DNA of 39,496 nt. It comes from Pseudoalteromonas sp. Z1A8 (lineage in GTDB: Bacteria; Pseudomonadota; Gammaproteobacteria; Enterobacterales; Alteromonadaceae). Each line of letters opens with the position of its first letter. The stretch's first letter is position 1. Below, piece after piece: positions 7,869 through 17,761 of the stretch. The notes beneath the pieces are model-generated. The model was not told where the DNA came from. It saw only the letters and a list, made by a program, of their open reading frames with translations, and ran no database searches. Position numbers and translations under genes: made by a program. The DNA lies in assembly GCF_011378855.1 (NCBI RefSeq), contig NZ_WTLB01000040.1, positions 1-39,496 of the forward strand, written 5' to 3'.

Positions 7869-9086
7869 CTAGTGTACTGTGTCTATTTTTGTGTAATCAA
7901 TTGCGTTTGCTTTTGGTGAGCTGTCTATATTCGTTACTGTTTTAAATTTACTGTAACCAATAAAGGCAGCACAGATAAAGAACAAGCCAATAACTAAAGC
8001 ACCTACCCACTGAATTTGTAAAAATTCTAGTTTAAACAGTAATGTAAGTAGTGATAGAGCAACAATATTACCTATCATGTATTTCATTTTACCAAAACGC
8101 TTTACGGTAAAATTTAGGTTATCTGTATATAAACGTACTAACGAATCGAGAGAGTTAATTACAAATATAATACCTACAAATACCATGGCAAAGTTTTTAA
8201 TACCTTGAGTTGGGATGCCCGCCTCGTGGTAGTGATAAAGTACGCTAAACCAAATCGCAATCGGAATAGAAGGGAAAATTAACATCGCACCTAATACTTG
8301 GTAAGTTTTAAGTCCACCTACAAAGCGTGATGTAAATTGACCAATCATTATGCTCCACGCAAACCACCAAAATAAGTAAAACTCATGGTAATCATTAAGC
8401 GGTAAAACAAATTCATTAATGTTGGCAAAGTAAGTGCCAATAGAGCCTAAGTTATTCGTAAATGCTGACATTTGACTATCACCAATTACAAATGCGCCAG
8501 CCCACATAAAGGCGATTAAAGCTAAAAATAACCACGTAGTAGAAATACTTAAAATACGTACATATTTAATATCAGTACTTGAGTAAACCGCAAAACAGAT
8601 AGCCGCAAACACAATTAAATAAAACTCAGAAACTATGCTTGTTCCATCACCTAATTCTGGTAAATACCACGGTAGGTTTGTAAGCAGTAAATAAGCGGTA
8701 AATGCACATGTACCAATAATTACAACATTATTGATAAATTTAACCCAAGGAATTTCGAAAAATTTCACTTTAGGTTCTATTACACAGAAATAAAAGCACG
8801 TAAGAAAGTAAAATCCCCAGATCAAAAATCCCCAGTAGCCAAACTCAATAGCCAGTGGATTTGCAAACGCGTATTCTGGGCTTGCTTTTATGTCTGCATA
8901 ACCTGCAAACTCAGTTAAAGGAAACATAATAAGGCCAACATCAAGGCCAGAAGTAAATAATATTGCTATAAACGTAAAGGTTCGAACTGGTGTTACACCT
9001 ACTACGCGCACATTACCCCATTTAATTAAAATAGTGATAATGGCAAGTAAGGTAAAAATGATGCCTGCATTAAGCCAAATAGTCAT
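7869..9086 (-). CDS. Compact BCCT-family carrier (probable choline/betaine uptake)
   Basis: A 405-residue inner-membrane protein with about 12 hydrophobic segments. BCCT features are visible: TSGLDVGLIMFPLTEF in place of the glycine-rich unwound helix segment, a following EFGYWGFLIWGFYFL block, and the helix-8 signature region FYLFWWFAWSIMIGQFTSRF with its tryptophan cluster. It is shorter than classic BetT or BetP (500-700 residues), lacking long cytosolic N- and C-terminal extensions, which in BetP sense osmotic stress. The start has a good GGAGG ribosome site. It lies between betA and the porin gene on the same strand. Choline is the likely substrate by context; betaine or another quaternary amine is possible. 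Confidence 0.75.
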   Translation of the reverse strand: MTIWLNAGIIFTLLAIITILIKWGNVRVVGVTPVRTFTFIAILFTSGLDVGLIMFPLTEFAGYADIKASPEYAFANPLAIEFGYWGFLIWGFYFLTCFYFCVIEPKVKFFEIPWVKFINNVVIIGTCAFTAYLLLTNLPWYLPELGDGTSIVSEFYLIVFAAICFAVYSSTDIKYVRILSISTTWLFLALIAFMWAGAFVIGDSQMSAFTNNLGSIGTYFANINEFVLPLNDYHEFYLFWWFAWSIMIGQFTSRFVGGLKTYQVLGAMLIFPSIPIAIWFSVLYHYHEAGIPTQGIKNFAMVFVGIIFVINSLDSLVRLYTDNLNFTVKRFGKMKYMIGNIVALSLLTLLFKLEFLQIQWVGALVIGLFFICAAFIGYSKFKTVTNIDSSPKANAIDYTKIDTVH

Positions 9087-9181
9087 TGTTACCCTCCAGT
9101 AATGAATAAAAATAATTCATAAGCACTCCGTATTTTATTGTTTTATTCTCGCATTAACACAACGTAACCTATTTACATCGT

Positions 9182-9227
9182 GTGCCACTGCAAGGCACGC
9201 ATTGGTTTAGCCCGACGAGACTAAACC
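9182..9227 (-). promoter_or_regulatory. Two tandem stem-loops between betA and the carrier gene
   Basis: Plus-strand coordinates: GTGCC (9182-9186) pairs with GGCAC (9194-9198), and GGTTTAG (9204-9210) pairs with CTAAACC (9221-9227). They lie 18 bases after the betA stop in the transcript. Neither is followed by a T tract, so transcript processing or partial attenuation is likelier than full termination. Confidence 0.5.
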
Positions 9228-9244
9228 TAAGCATGTGGCTAAAG

Positions 9245-10912
9245 TTAGATCTCCGTACTACGTTGTGTTTCTTGCCAGTTTTTTGTTATGGCAACATTCA
9301 CATCCGATTTCTGTAATGGGTCTTTACCTAAAATTATGTCAGCTGCTTTTTCGGCAACCATAATTGTAGGCGCATTCAAGTTTCCGTTAGGAACTGTTGG
9401 GAATATAGATGAGTCAACAACACGTAATCCCTCAATACCATGCACTTGGGTATTAGAGTTAACAACGGCCATATCATCTTCACCCATTTTGCACGAGCAA
9501 GAAGGGTGGTAAGCACTTTCTACGGCTTGGCGTACAAAGGCATCTATTTCTTCATCTGTTTGAATGTGTTTACCTGGTTGAATTTCTTCATCGCGGTATT
9601 CATCAAAGGCATTTTGCTCGATTATGTCGCGTGTTAAGCGAACGCACGCTCTAAAGCCTTCAATATCGTCTTGATGCTCAAGGTAATTAAATAAAATGGT
9701 TGGTGGTTGCTCAGGATTTGCAGAGGCAATAGTCACACTACCTCGGCTTTTTGGTTTGTTATGACCAACATGAACCTGAAAACCATGACCTGCAAATGCA
9801 CTTCTACCATCGTAACGCATTGCTGCTGGTAAAAAGTGATACTGAATATCTGGCCATTCAACACCTGGTTTTGAGCGAATAAACGCACACGATTCAAAAT
9901 GATTCGTTGCACCTAAACCCGAACGCGTTAATAACCAGCGTGCGCCAATCAAACCCTTTGAAACAATGCCTAGCTTGCCGTTAAGCGTGATAGGTTGCTT
10001 ACATTTGTATTGAAAGTAAAACTCAAGATGATCTTGTAAGTTTTGACCAACACCAGGTAAATGATGCTGTACTTCAACGCCTGCGTTTTCGAGCGCTTGA
10101 GTATCACCAATACCAGAGAGTTGTAAAATATGTGGAGAACCAATTGGTCCTGCACTTAGTACAACGTCTTTTGCAGCATGGGCAGTTTTAACGTCGCCAT
10201 TTACTTTGTATTCAATGCCAGTAGCTTTTTTGCCGTCTAAAATCACGCGTTGTGCTAGTGCACCAGTAATAATTGTTAAATTACTACGCGATTTAACAGG
10301 GTCTAAATACTCACGAGACGCAGAGCTGCGCACGCCGTCTTTTACGGTCATGTGCATTGGGCCAAAACCCTCTTGCTGCGACGCGTTGTAATCATCTGTT
10401 GAGGCGTAACCGGCTTGTACACCTGCTTTGATAAAAGTGCGATAAAGCGGGTTTTGCATTTCGTTGCCGTTATTAACGCCAAGCGGGCCTTTGCCACCAC
10501 GGTAAGTATTTTCACCAAGGTAAAAGCTTTCTGCTTTTTGAAAATACGGTAAACATGATTGGTAATCCCAACCGTTTGCACCGTGTTGCTGCCATTCGTC
10601 AAAATCTTTTGCGTGGCCACGTACATACACCATGCCATTGATAGATGACGAGCCGCCTAATACTTTGCCTCGTGGGCAATGCATTTCACGGTTATCTAAA
10701 TGAGGCTCAGGCTGCGTATGAAACTGCCATGCGTATTTATCGCTATTCATAGGAATAGATAACGCGGTTGGCATTTTTATAAAAATACTTTTATCGCTAC
10801 CGCCAGTTTCAAGTAGTAACACGCGGTTATTTGAATCTTCAGACAAACGGTTTGCTAAAACACAACCCGCCGAACCCGCGCCAACAATAATATAGTCGTA
10901 ATGATTACTCAT
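9245..10912 (-). CDS. betA: Choline dehydrogenase
   Basis: A 555-residue GMC-family flavoprotein that oxidises choline to betaine aldehyde, membrane-associated and linked to the respiratory chain in known BetA enzymes. The N-terminal FAD fold has GAGSAG at residues 11-16 and LLLETGG. The GMC signature 1 is [18 protein letters not shown], and signature 2 lies in the [20 protein letters not shown] region. The active-site pair is H469 ([10 protein letters not shown]) and N513 (NLNAPT). Length and motifs match E. coli BetA (~556). The start follows AAGG nine bases upstream and is 11 bases after the betB stop. It is the third gene of the betIBA operon. Confidence 0.96.
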   Translation of the reverse strand: MSNHYDYIIVGAGSAGCVLANRLSEDSNNRVLLLETGGSDKSIFIKMPTALSIPMNSDKYAWQFHTQPEPHLDNREMHCPRGKVLGGSSSINGMVYVRGHAKDFDEWQQHGANGWDYQSCLPYFQKAESFYLGENTYRGGKGPLGVNNGNEMQNPLYRTFIKAGVQAGYASTDDYNASQQEGFGPMHMTVKDGVRSSASREYLDPVKSRSNLTIITGALAQRVILDGKKATGIEYKVNGDVKTAHAAKDVVLSAGPIGSPHILQLSGIGDTQALENAGVEVQHHLPGVGQNLQDHLEFYFQYKCKQPITLNGKLGIVSKGLIGARWLLTRSGLGATNHFESCAFIRSKPGVEWPDIQYHFLPAAMRYDGRSAFAGHGFQVHVGHNKPKSRGSVTIASANPEQPPTILFNYLEHQDDIEGFRACVRLTRDIIEQNAFDEYRDEEIQPGKHIQTDEEIDAFVRQAVESAYHPSCSCKMGEDDMAVVNSNTQVHGIEGLRVVDSSIFPTVPNGNLNAPTIMVAEKAADIILGKDPLQKSDVNVAITKNWQETQRSTEI

Positions 10913-10923
10913 AGTAGGGCGCC

Positions 10924-12399
10924 TTAAAATGGGCTTTCTATGTCGGCCATACCAACATAAATAGACTTAGTTTGCGTGTATTGATCAAGCGTTTGAATAC
11001 CATTTTCACGGCCAATACCCGATTGCTTATAACCACCAACTGGCATTTCAGCAGGTGAGTTACCGTATGCATTAATCCAACAAATACCGGCTTGTAACTT
11101 ATGAATTACGCGGTGAGCACGTTTAATATCACTCGTAAATACGCCAGCTGCTAAGCCTAGGTGTGTACCGTTAGCGCGTGCAATCACATCGTCTTCGTCG
11201 TCAAAAACAAGCACGCTCATTACTGGGCCAAATATTTCTTCTTTAACGATAGTCATGTCGTCATTACAATCAATAAATACAGTCGGTGCTACAAAATAGC
11301 CATTAGGTGCAGATTTAGGTGAAAGCGTTGTACCACCGGTTAATAGCGTTGCACCTTCTTCAATACCTTTATTAACGTAGCTCATTACTAGTTCTTGATG
11401 CTTTTTAGAAATAAGTGCGCCAAAGTTAGTATTTAAATCTTGTGGGTCGCCAGCAATAATATTTTTTTCAGTGCGCGCTTTTAGCTCATCAATAAACGGC
11501 TGATAAATATTTTTATGAACGTAAATACGTGTACAGTTAGTACAAATTTCGCCTTGCGTATAAAAGTTACCTAACATAGCAGCGCTAACCGCTTGCTCAA
11601 TATTCGCATCATCAAATACTAATAGTGGAGATTTACCACCGAGTTCCATTGTTACATCTTTTAAAGTACCGGCAGCACTTGCTACTACTTTTTTACCTGT
11701 GCCTACTTCACCCGTAAACGATACCTTATCAATGTCGCTGTGCTGTGTTAGCCACTGACCTACATCTCCAGCACCTTGAACAACATTAAAAACACCTGCA
11801 GGTACGCCAGCTTCAAAAAACACTTCAGCAAGCTTAATAGCGCCAAGTGGTGTTTCCTCAGATGGTTTAAATATAAATGCATTACCAGCAGCAAGGGCAG
11901 GGCCCGACTTCCAACATGCAATTTGTAGTGGGTAGTTCCATGCACCAATACCCGCACAGATACCTAGCGGTTCTTTACGTGTGTAGTAAAAGTCATCACC
12001 CACCATTTGCTGTTGGCCTACTTGTGCTGGCGCAAGGCCTGCAAAGTATTCAATTACATCAGCGCCGGTTTCAATATCAACACAATTTGCTTCTTGCATT
12101 GGTTTACCGGTGTCTAGTACTTCTACAAGTGCTAGCTCATCATTGCGCTCGCGTAAAATAGCCACTGCTTTTAATAAAATGCGGCTGCGTTCAATGGGTG
12201 TCATTGCTGACCACTGAGCAAAGCCTTGCTTTGCACTCTCAATGGCTGCGTTTTGAATAAATTCGTCGGCAATCTCTACTGCGTAAATAACCTCGCCCGT
12301 AGCTGGGTTTGTTACATCAAATGTTTTGCCGCTCTGGTTTGCAAGAAAATGGCCGTTAATAAAATTTTGATAGACAGGTGTAGTCACGCTAGGCTCCAT
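10924..12399 (-). CDS. betB: Betaine aldehyde dehydrogenase
   Basis: A 491-residue NAD(P)-dependent aldehyde dehydrogenase that converts betaine aldehyde to glycine betaine. The catalytic cysteine is C286 in GEICTNCTR, the same number as in E. coli BetB, and the general base is the Glu of [10 protein letters not shown]. The cofactor-binding segment [11 protein letters not shown] is present. The start chosen is ATG 12399 ([18 protein letters not shown]), which matches the family N-terminus; an upstream ATG at 12423 would add eight residues. With this start the gene overlaps the end of betI by 11 bases, which suggests translational coupling. No clear ribosome site is seen for either start. Confidence 0.95.
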   Translation of the reverse strand: MEPSVTTPVYQNFINGHFLANQSGKTFDVTNPATGEVIYAVEIADEFIQNAAIESAKQGFAQWSAMTPIERSRILLKAVAILRERNDELALVEVLDTGKPMQEANCVDIETGADVIEYFAGLAPAQVGQQQMVGDDFYYTRKEPLGICAGIGAWNYPLQIACWKSGPALAAGNAFIFKPSEETPLGAIKLAEVFFEAGVPAGVFNVVQGAGDVGQWLTQHSDIDKVSFTGEVGTGKKVVASAAGTLKDVTMELGGKSPLLVFDDANIEQAVSAAMLGNFYTQGEICTNCTRIYVHKNIYQPFIDELKARTEKNIIAGDPQDLNTNFGALISKKHQELVMSYVNKGIEEGATLLTGGTTLSPKSAPNGYFVAPTVFIDCNDDMTIVKEEIFGPVMSVLVFDDEDDVIARANGTHLGLAAGVFTSDIKRAHRVIHKLQAGICWINAYGNSPAEMPVGGYKQSGIGRENGIQTLDQYTQTKSIYVGMADIESPF

Positions 12400-12979
12400 A
12401 TTGCTTGATAAGTGAAAGTACATAGCTTTTTGCTAACTGTTCACTGTGTTTAAACTGATTATTGTCTGACTTACTCAGTACTGCTCTTAACCATAGGCCA
12501 TCAATCATGGCGGCGCTAAGTTCAGCAGCTTGATTCGCTTGCTCAATAGGCATTAATTGCTTCAAAGAAAATGCTAAATTACTGTGCAAGCGTCTACTGT
12601 TTACATTTTGTAGTCTGTGTAATTCTTTATCGTGCATCGATTGTGCCCAAAAACTCAACCACGTTCGGGTTGTATCATTGCGTTGTTGTACAAGCGCAAA
12701 GTTGGCTTCGACAATATACATTAAACGTTCAGTCGCATTTGTTTGATGGTTTACTTTGCCTATCAAGTCTTGCTTTAAGCTTGTTAGTAAGTATCGAACA
12801 GTGGCTTCAATCAGCCCCTGCTTACCATTAAAATAATGACTAATAATACCCGACGATAAACCTGCATTTTTACTAATGCTGTTTATAGTCGTTCCTTGCA
12901 GGCCTTTGCTTGCAACAGATTCTATAGTTGCGTCAATTAACTGCTGACGCCTGACAGGTTCCATTCCAACTTTAGGCAT
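12389..12979 (-). CDS. betI: TetR-family repressor BetI
   Basis: About 196 residues, as in E. coli BetI (195). The N-terminal helix-turn-helix (residues ~10-55: [32 protein letters not shown]) is strongly BetI-like. The ligand domain holds [10 protein letters not shown] and SRRLHSNL, which match the BetI family closely. BetI represses bet genes and is relieved by choline. The start is set at ATG 12979 ([11 protein letters not shown]), the conserved family start. Extending the frame to a TTG at 13003 would make the protein read through a palindrome that is better explained as its own operator. It is the first gene of the operon. Confidence 0.95.
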   Translation of the reverse strand: MPKVGMEPVRRQQLIDATIESVASKGLQGTTINSISKNAGLSSGIISHYFNGKQGLIEATVRYLLTSLKQDLIGKVNHQTNATERLMYIVEANFALVQQRNDTTRTWLSFWAQSMHDKELHRLQNVNSRRLHSNLAFSLKQLMPIEQANQAAELSAAMIDGLWLRAVLSKSDNNQFKHSEQLAKSYVLSLIKQYGA

Positions 12980-12990
12980 AATTTTTATTA

Positions 12991-13004
12991 ATTGAACGTT
13001 CAAT
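12991..13004. promoter_or_regulatory. Candidate BetI operator
   Basis: ATTGAACGTTCAAT is a perfect 14-bp palindrome lying 12 bases before the betI ATG and just downstream of a candidate -10 box, so it would cover the transcription start. Position and symmetry suit autorepression by a TetR-family protein. Assignment to BetI is inference from context. Confidence 0.6.
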
Positions 13005-13005
13005 A

Positions 13006-13035
13006 AAGATAAGCTTAAGGTAATAGCTCTAACAA
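13006..13035 (-). promoter_or_regulatory. Candidate promoter of the bet operon
   Basis: Read on the minus strand: -35 TTGTTA (13035-13030), 18-bp spacer, -10 TATCTT (13011-13006). The predicted +1 falls inside the adjacent palindrome. Confidence 0.4.
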
Positions 13036-13387
13036 TTCAAGGCTGAGGTAAACATCTAGATGCCAAAATGTAGATGAATCATTAATAAAAGCGCAACTAA
13101 TGAGATATAGAAGATAAAGTTTTATTTTATTTAACTGTATATAAAACAATGGTTTGTGGGTTTTATTTTGAAATTAAATAATAGTAATGATTTGTTTACA
13201 GCAATAAATGAATAAAATGTGTAAAAATCGTTAGTGCAGTAATAGTTAGAGTACTAATAGTATTATTTTAATACAGAAGTACACTAAACCTGCAATTGCT
13301 TAGTGCTCTAATAAATTTATATCAAGAGTAAGCTTTGCGGTTTTATCGTTTTAAAGCGCTTGGTTTGAAAGGTTAAGTTTTGAAAGG
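13036..13387. other. AT-rich intergenic region between betI and the DUF3081 pair
   Basis: About 350 bases without a credible ORF. A 12-bp direct repeat TTTGAAAGGTYA occurs twice with a 15-bp period (13364-13375 and 13379-13390), the second copy touching the stop of the next gene. No strong terminator was found. Other runs are simple AT-rich sequence. Confidence 0.4.
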
Positions 13388-13693
13388 TCAGGCATTATTG
13401 ATAACGCCTTTAAAAAGGAGGGGATAACGTCTTAATCTATTGCCAATGTAGTCATCAGCTAAAATTTGCTGGCAAATAAAATCAATATCTTCGCTTGCTT
13501 CAAAAACCCAATCAAAGCGCTCTATAGCGAGTAAAAATCCACGCTTTAAATGAGTTTGAGCACGGTACTGTTCTAAATTGTCTTGAATAATTGAGACTTT
13601 GTTTGGATCAGCTTTAAGCTCTTCTACTACTTGGTTTATAAAAGTAGTATTGAGCTTACTGGTAGGGCGGTTCCTGAGTTTTCGTGGGTGCAT
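13388..13693 (-). CDS. Hypothetical protein, 101 residues
   Basis: A small soluble, basic protein of unrecognised family (begins MHPRKLRNRPTSKLN). The centre is helical and charged (VVEELKADPNKVSIIQDNLEQY), and the second half has FLLAIERFDWVFEASEDIDFICQQIL. No signal, membrane or metal motif is visible. Its ATG overlaps the stop of the preceding gene (TAATG), so the two are very likely translationally coupled and functionally linked. Confidence 0.7.
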   Translation of the reverse strand: MHPRKLRNRPTSKLNTTFINQVVEELKADPNKVSIIQDNLEQYRAQTHLKRGFLLAIERFDWVFEASEDIDFICQQILADDYIGNRLRRYPLLFKGVINNA

Positions 13694-13950
13694 TAGCTCT
13701 CGTTAGCAATGTTATATAATTTTTTCAAAAAATCATCCTTATTTTTTTCGTGTTCGTAGTCTAGATGATAAGTATTATGAAAACCAAAGCGTAATTCAAC
13801 ACCGCTTCCCTGCAAATATATAGTGTAACCATCTACATCTGAATAAGCAGTAACACCTTGATAATGTTTACCTTCGTCAGTCATTTCGCCTTTTTGAATG
13901 ATGCGTTCATACACGGCTAAAATCTGTTTGTTGTCAATTTCGTTTTTCAT
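13693..13950 (-). CDS. DUF3081-family small protein
   Basis: An 85-residue cytosolic protein. The central pattern GVTAYSDVDGYTIYLQG...LRFGFHNTYHLDYEH matches my recollection of DUF3081, a short family of gammaproteobacteria (Vibrio, Shewanella, Pseudoalteromonas) with no known function. It is the first gene of a two-gene unit, and its stop overlaps the next start by one base. It is divergent from the QEGLA-motif gene, with two inverted repeats in the shared upstream region. Confidence 0.75.
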   Translation of the reverse strand: MKNEIDNKQILAVYERIIQKGEMTDEGKHYQGVTAYSDVDGYTIYLQGSGVELRFGFHNTYHLDYEHEKNKDDFLKKLYNIANES

Positions 13951-13971
13951 ACTTCACCCTTTTATTTAATA

Positions 13972-13994
13972 CCTCATACGATAAGGATATGAGG
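13972..13994. promoter_or_regulatory. Inverted repeat in the divergent DUF3081/QEGLA intergenic region
   Basis: CCTCATA (13972-13978) and TATGAGG (13988-13994) are perfect 7-bp arms with a 9-bp spacer, 22 bases upstream of the DUF3081 start. It could be an operator for the divergent pair; no regulator is identified. Confidence 0.35.
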
Positions 13995-14060
13995 GTCGAT
14001 CATCTTAAAAACAATAGCTAAAAATGTGTGATATTGCTTTGTAATTTAGCCTTTTTAAAT

Positions 14061-14091
14061 TAAGCTCAAAATTCATTTAATGTTGAGCTTA
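14061..14091 (+). promoter_or_regulatory. Hairpin directly before the QEGLA-gene start codon
   Basis: TAAGCTCAA (14061-14069) pairs perfectly with TTGAGCTTA (14083-14091) across a 13-base loop. The right arm ends four bases before the ATG at 14096 and includes the only ribosome-site-like bases (TTGAG). It may control translation or be an operator. Confidence 0.5.
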
Positions 14092-14095
14092 CACC

Positions 14096-15376
14096 ATGAT
14101 AGACAAGGCGTTACTACTAAAAACTCGTGAGTTATCGGATCAATTAATTGCATTGCAAACGCCAATTAGGATACTCGATGCTATTAATTGGGATAAACAA
14201 ACTAAAGAGGATTTTTTTAGACAAAAATGTCAAAAAAATCCACTTATCGATCGTGCTTATTATCAACAGCGCGACCTTGGTTTTGTCCCTAGCGAGTTAC
14301 GCCAAGCGTTTTCTACTTTGCACCGTAACATTATTAACCAATTAGGGCAGTTGAATCCGATTGCTCAATATATGGGAAAAATGTGCACTGAATATAAAAC
14401 AGTATTAAGTATGCTTGAATATCGTGGTACGACAGAGTTTCATGATTTATCGGTGGAGTTATTTGGTCATCCTAAAGATTTATTTCATGCGGGTGAGCCC
14501 TCACTTTCTGAGCTCGCTAATATGCTAGATAAACCGCTGCAAAATTTACTCATAGCCGACATACTGCCTGACGACCCTAAAAATATTGATGCTGTAGACG
14601 CTGTGCGTATTTTGTCTGAGCAAGTAAATGCCAGTATGGCAGGGATAAACGTAGAGGTAATGCTTAGCGATGGTATTGTCAGTGATGCAGCCGCCGGTGC
14701 TAATAATATAAAGCTTAATCAAGATGTTAAGTTTTCGCAGCGTGAACTAGATATTTTAGAAGTTCACGAAGGGTGGATACATGTAGGCACCACTCAAAAT
14801 GGTTTAGCACAGCCTTATTTAACGTGTTTGAGTAAAGGCACGCCAAGCTCGACCATTACCCAAGAAGGCTTAGCGGTATTAACCGAAATTATTACATTAA
14901 AATCGACCCCAAGGCGTTTATCTAAATTAGTTAACCGGATTCAAGCAGTTACAAAGGTAATTGACGGTGCTGAGTTTGTAGATATATACCGTGATTACGT
15001 AGCGCAAGGTTTATCAAAAGACGACAGCTACACACTAGCGCAGCGAGTATTTAGAGGGAGTACACCAACCGGCTTACCTTTTACAAAAGATATTGCCTAC
15101 ATTAAAGGCTTTGTACTGGTATATAACTTAATTCGCGTGGCGATACAGTTGGGTCGAATCGATAGATTGCCTTTGTTACTAGTAGGTAAAATATCGATAG
15201 ATGATTTCAGACTAATATCGCAGCTTCATGATTTAGGTGTAATAGAAAGCCCTCAATATGTGCCACCCCACTTTAAAGATTTACGTGGTTTGGCAACGTG
15301 GTTGAGCTTTGGCCGCTTTATTGGTGACTTATCGTTTGAAAAGTTAGAAAACGATTATAAACCGTTATTTTTATAA
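14096..15376 (+). CDS. QEGLA-motif (DUF1704) metallopeptidase-like protein
   Basis: A 426-residue soluble protein of the family named 'flavohemoglobin expression-modulating QEGLA motif protein' (TIGR02421/DUF1704). The key motifs are HEGWIH at residues 224-229 (an HExxxH pattern) and QEGLA at 256-260. In the related animal tubulin carboxypeptidase MATCAP, two His and a downstream Glu bind zinc, so H224, H229 and E257 are the likely ligands and E225 the catalytic acid. No signal peptide or membrane segment is seen. The bacterial substrate is unknown and the flavohemoglobin link in the name is weak. The gene ends at a bidirectional terminator. Family call firm, activity inferred. Confidence 0.88.
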   Translation: MIDKALLLKTRELSDQLIALQTPIRILDAINWDKQTKEDFFRQKCQKNPLIDRAYYQQRDLGFVPSELRQAFSTLHRNIINQLGQLNPIAQYMGKMCTEYKTVLSMLEYRGTTEFHDLSVELFGHPKDLFHAGEPSLSELANMLDKPLQNLLIADILPDDPKNIDAVDAVRILSEQVNASMAGINVEVMLSDGIVSDAAAGANNIKLNQDVKFSQRELDILEVHEGWIHVGTTQNGLAQPYLTCLSKGTPSSTITQEGLAVLTEIITLKSTPRRLSKLVNRIQAVTKVIDGAEFVDIYRDYVAQGLSKDDSYTLAQRVFRGSTPTGLPFTKDIAYIKGFVLVYNLIRVAIQLGRIDRLPLLLVGKISIDDFRLISQLHDLGVIESPQYVPPHFKDLRGLATWLSFGRFIGDLSFEKLENDYKPLFL

Positions 15377-15401
15377 TTAATCAACATAACTTACCAACAT
15401 A

Positions 15402-15426
15402 AAAAAAGCCCATAATGGGCTTTTAA
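15402..15426. terminator. Bidirectional intrinsic terminator
   Basis: The stem AAGCCCAT/ATGGGCTT is flanked by an A7 run on the left and T4 on the right. On the plus strand it ends the QEGLA gene. On the minus strand it gives a stem followed by seven T residues, just after the DUF1338 gene, and so ends the arginine operon. Confidence 0.9.
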
Positions 15427-15447
15427 AATAAAGTACTTTAGGTTTAG

Positions 15448-16251
15448 CTATCGAGCGTTAGTGCTTTCAAATATTTTGTCAGCTGAGGCTGCAACAAAAC
15501 CCGTATAAAGCTCGCCGTCTGCTTTAGGGTAACGAATAGCAAACTCATAAAAGCAACTAGGAATGCTCATATCGCCATTACTAAAGGTAACTGAGTATTC
15601 ATCAGCCAAAGTTGACGATTGCTCTAGTAACACCTCCGGTGAGCCTTTAACTTCGCCGCCTGATGTATTAAGCGAAAAGCCAGCATCTTTTAGGGCTTGA
15701 TTAACATCATGAATATTATCAAACTTAGCAAGCGTATTAATATTTACAGTAAAGTGGTTAGCACGATAACCCCAAGCCGACATCCACGCTGCATATTCGC
15801 TTTCAGCTAGCAGCTGTTTGTAAGTATCGGTGCTTACTTGCCAATGTGTGCCTGAGTATAAAAAGTCATCTGCAGTTACGGCGTTTTCGTCAATTTTGCT
15901 TACCATATCGGTTACGATAGCTTGTAACTCAGGTGAGCATTTTTCTACTAGCAACTCAGAGATAAACACTTTTGGCTGATTAGGATCGCTATGCTCGTAG
16001 TGCTTTGCGTAGAGTTTTTTAGCTTCAAAGTGGTATTCACCACATTCTTTGTAACCAATTGCTAAAAAGTGAGCGGCGAGTTTTTCAAGGCCGACCTTTT
16101 CAATATTAAATGTACGCAGTGCAATATGATCGTTAATAATGTCATCTTTTTGCGTTGACCCTAAAAGGTCATGAATTTTGTCTGCCGATGGAGTTACGTT
16201 TAAGTAGTTTTCCCAAAGGTTATTAAATAATGTGTTTACATTAGTATGCAT
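15448..16251 (-). CDS. DUF1338 protein, HglS-like non-heme iron enzyme
   Basis: A 267-residue soluble protein of the DUF1338 family, whose characterised member HglS (Pseudomonas putida) is a 2-oxoadipate dioxygenase/decarboxylase with a VOC-type fold. The expected metal triad is visible: H42 (NDHIALRTF), H166 (RANHFTVNI) and E236 (CFYEFAIRY). It is shorter than HglS (~460), like the compact bacterial forms. It is last in the astC-astA-astD operon, 36 bases after astD, with an AAGG ribosome site. The substrate here may be a 2-oxo acid from arginine or a linked amino-acid route; this is inference. Confidence 0.82.
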   Translation of the reverse strand: MHTNVNTLFNNLWENYLNVTPSADKIHDLLGSTQKDDIINDHIALRTFNIEKVGLEKLAAHFLAIGYKECGEYHFEAKKLYAKHYEHSDPNQPKVFISELLVEKCSPELQAIVTDMVSKIDENAVTADDFLYSGTHWQVSTDTYKQLLAESEYAAWMSAWGYRANHFTVNINTLAKFDNIHDVNQALKDAGFSLNTSGGEVKGSPEVLLEQSSTLADEYSVTFSNGDMSIPSCFYEFAIRYPKADGELYTGFVAASADKIFESTNAR

Positions 16252-16287
16252 ATCAAATCCTTAAATCTTAAAATTTGGTTTTATTGC

Positions 16288-17757
<1,470 letters not shown>

Positions 17758-17761
17758 TTAT

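Noticed and set aside
10348..10638. 96-codon frame inside betA
   Set aside because: An overlapping frame inside an intact GMC enzyme; the Lys/Thr/Ala-rich translation is typical of a shadow.
12979..13003. Longer BetI starting at TTG 13003
   Set aside because: The extra codons are the palindrome itself, and the conserved family N-terminus begins at ATG 12979.
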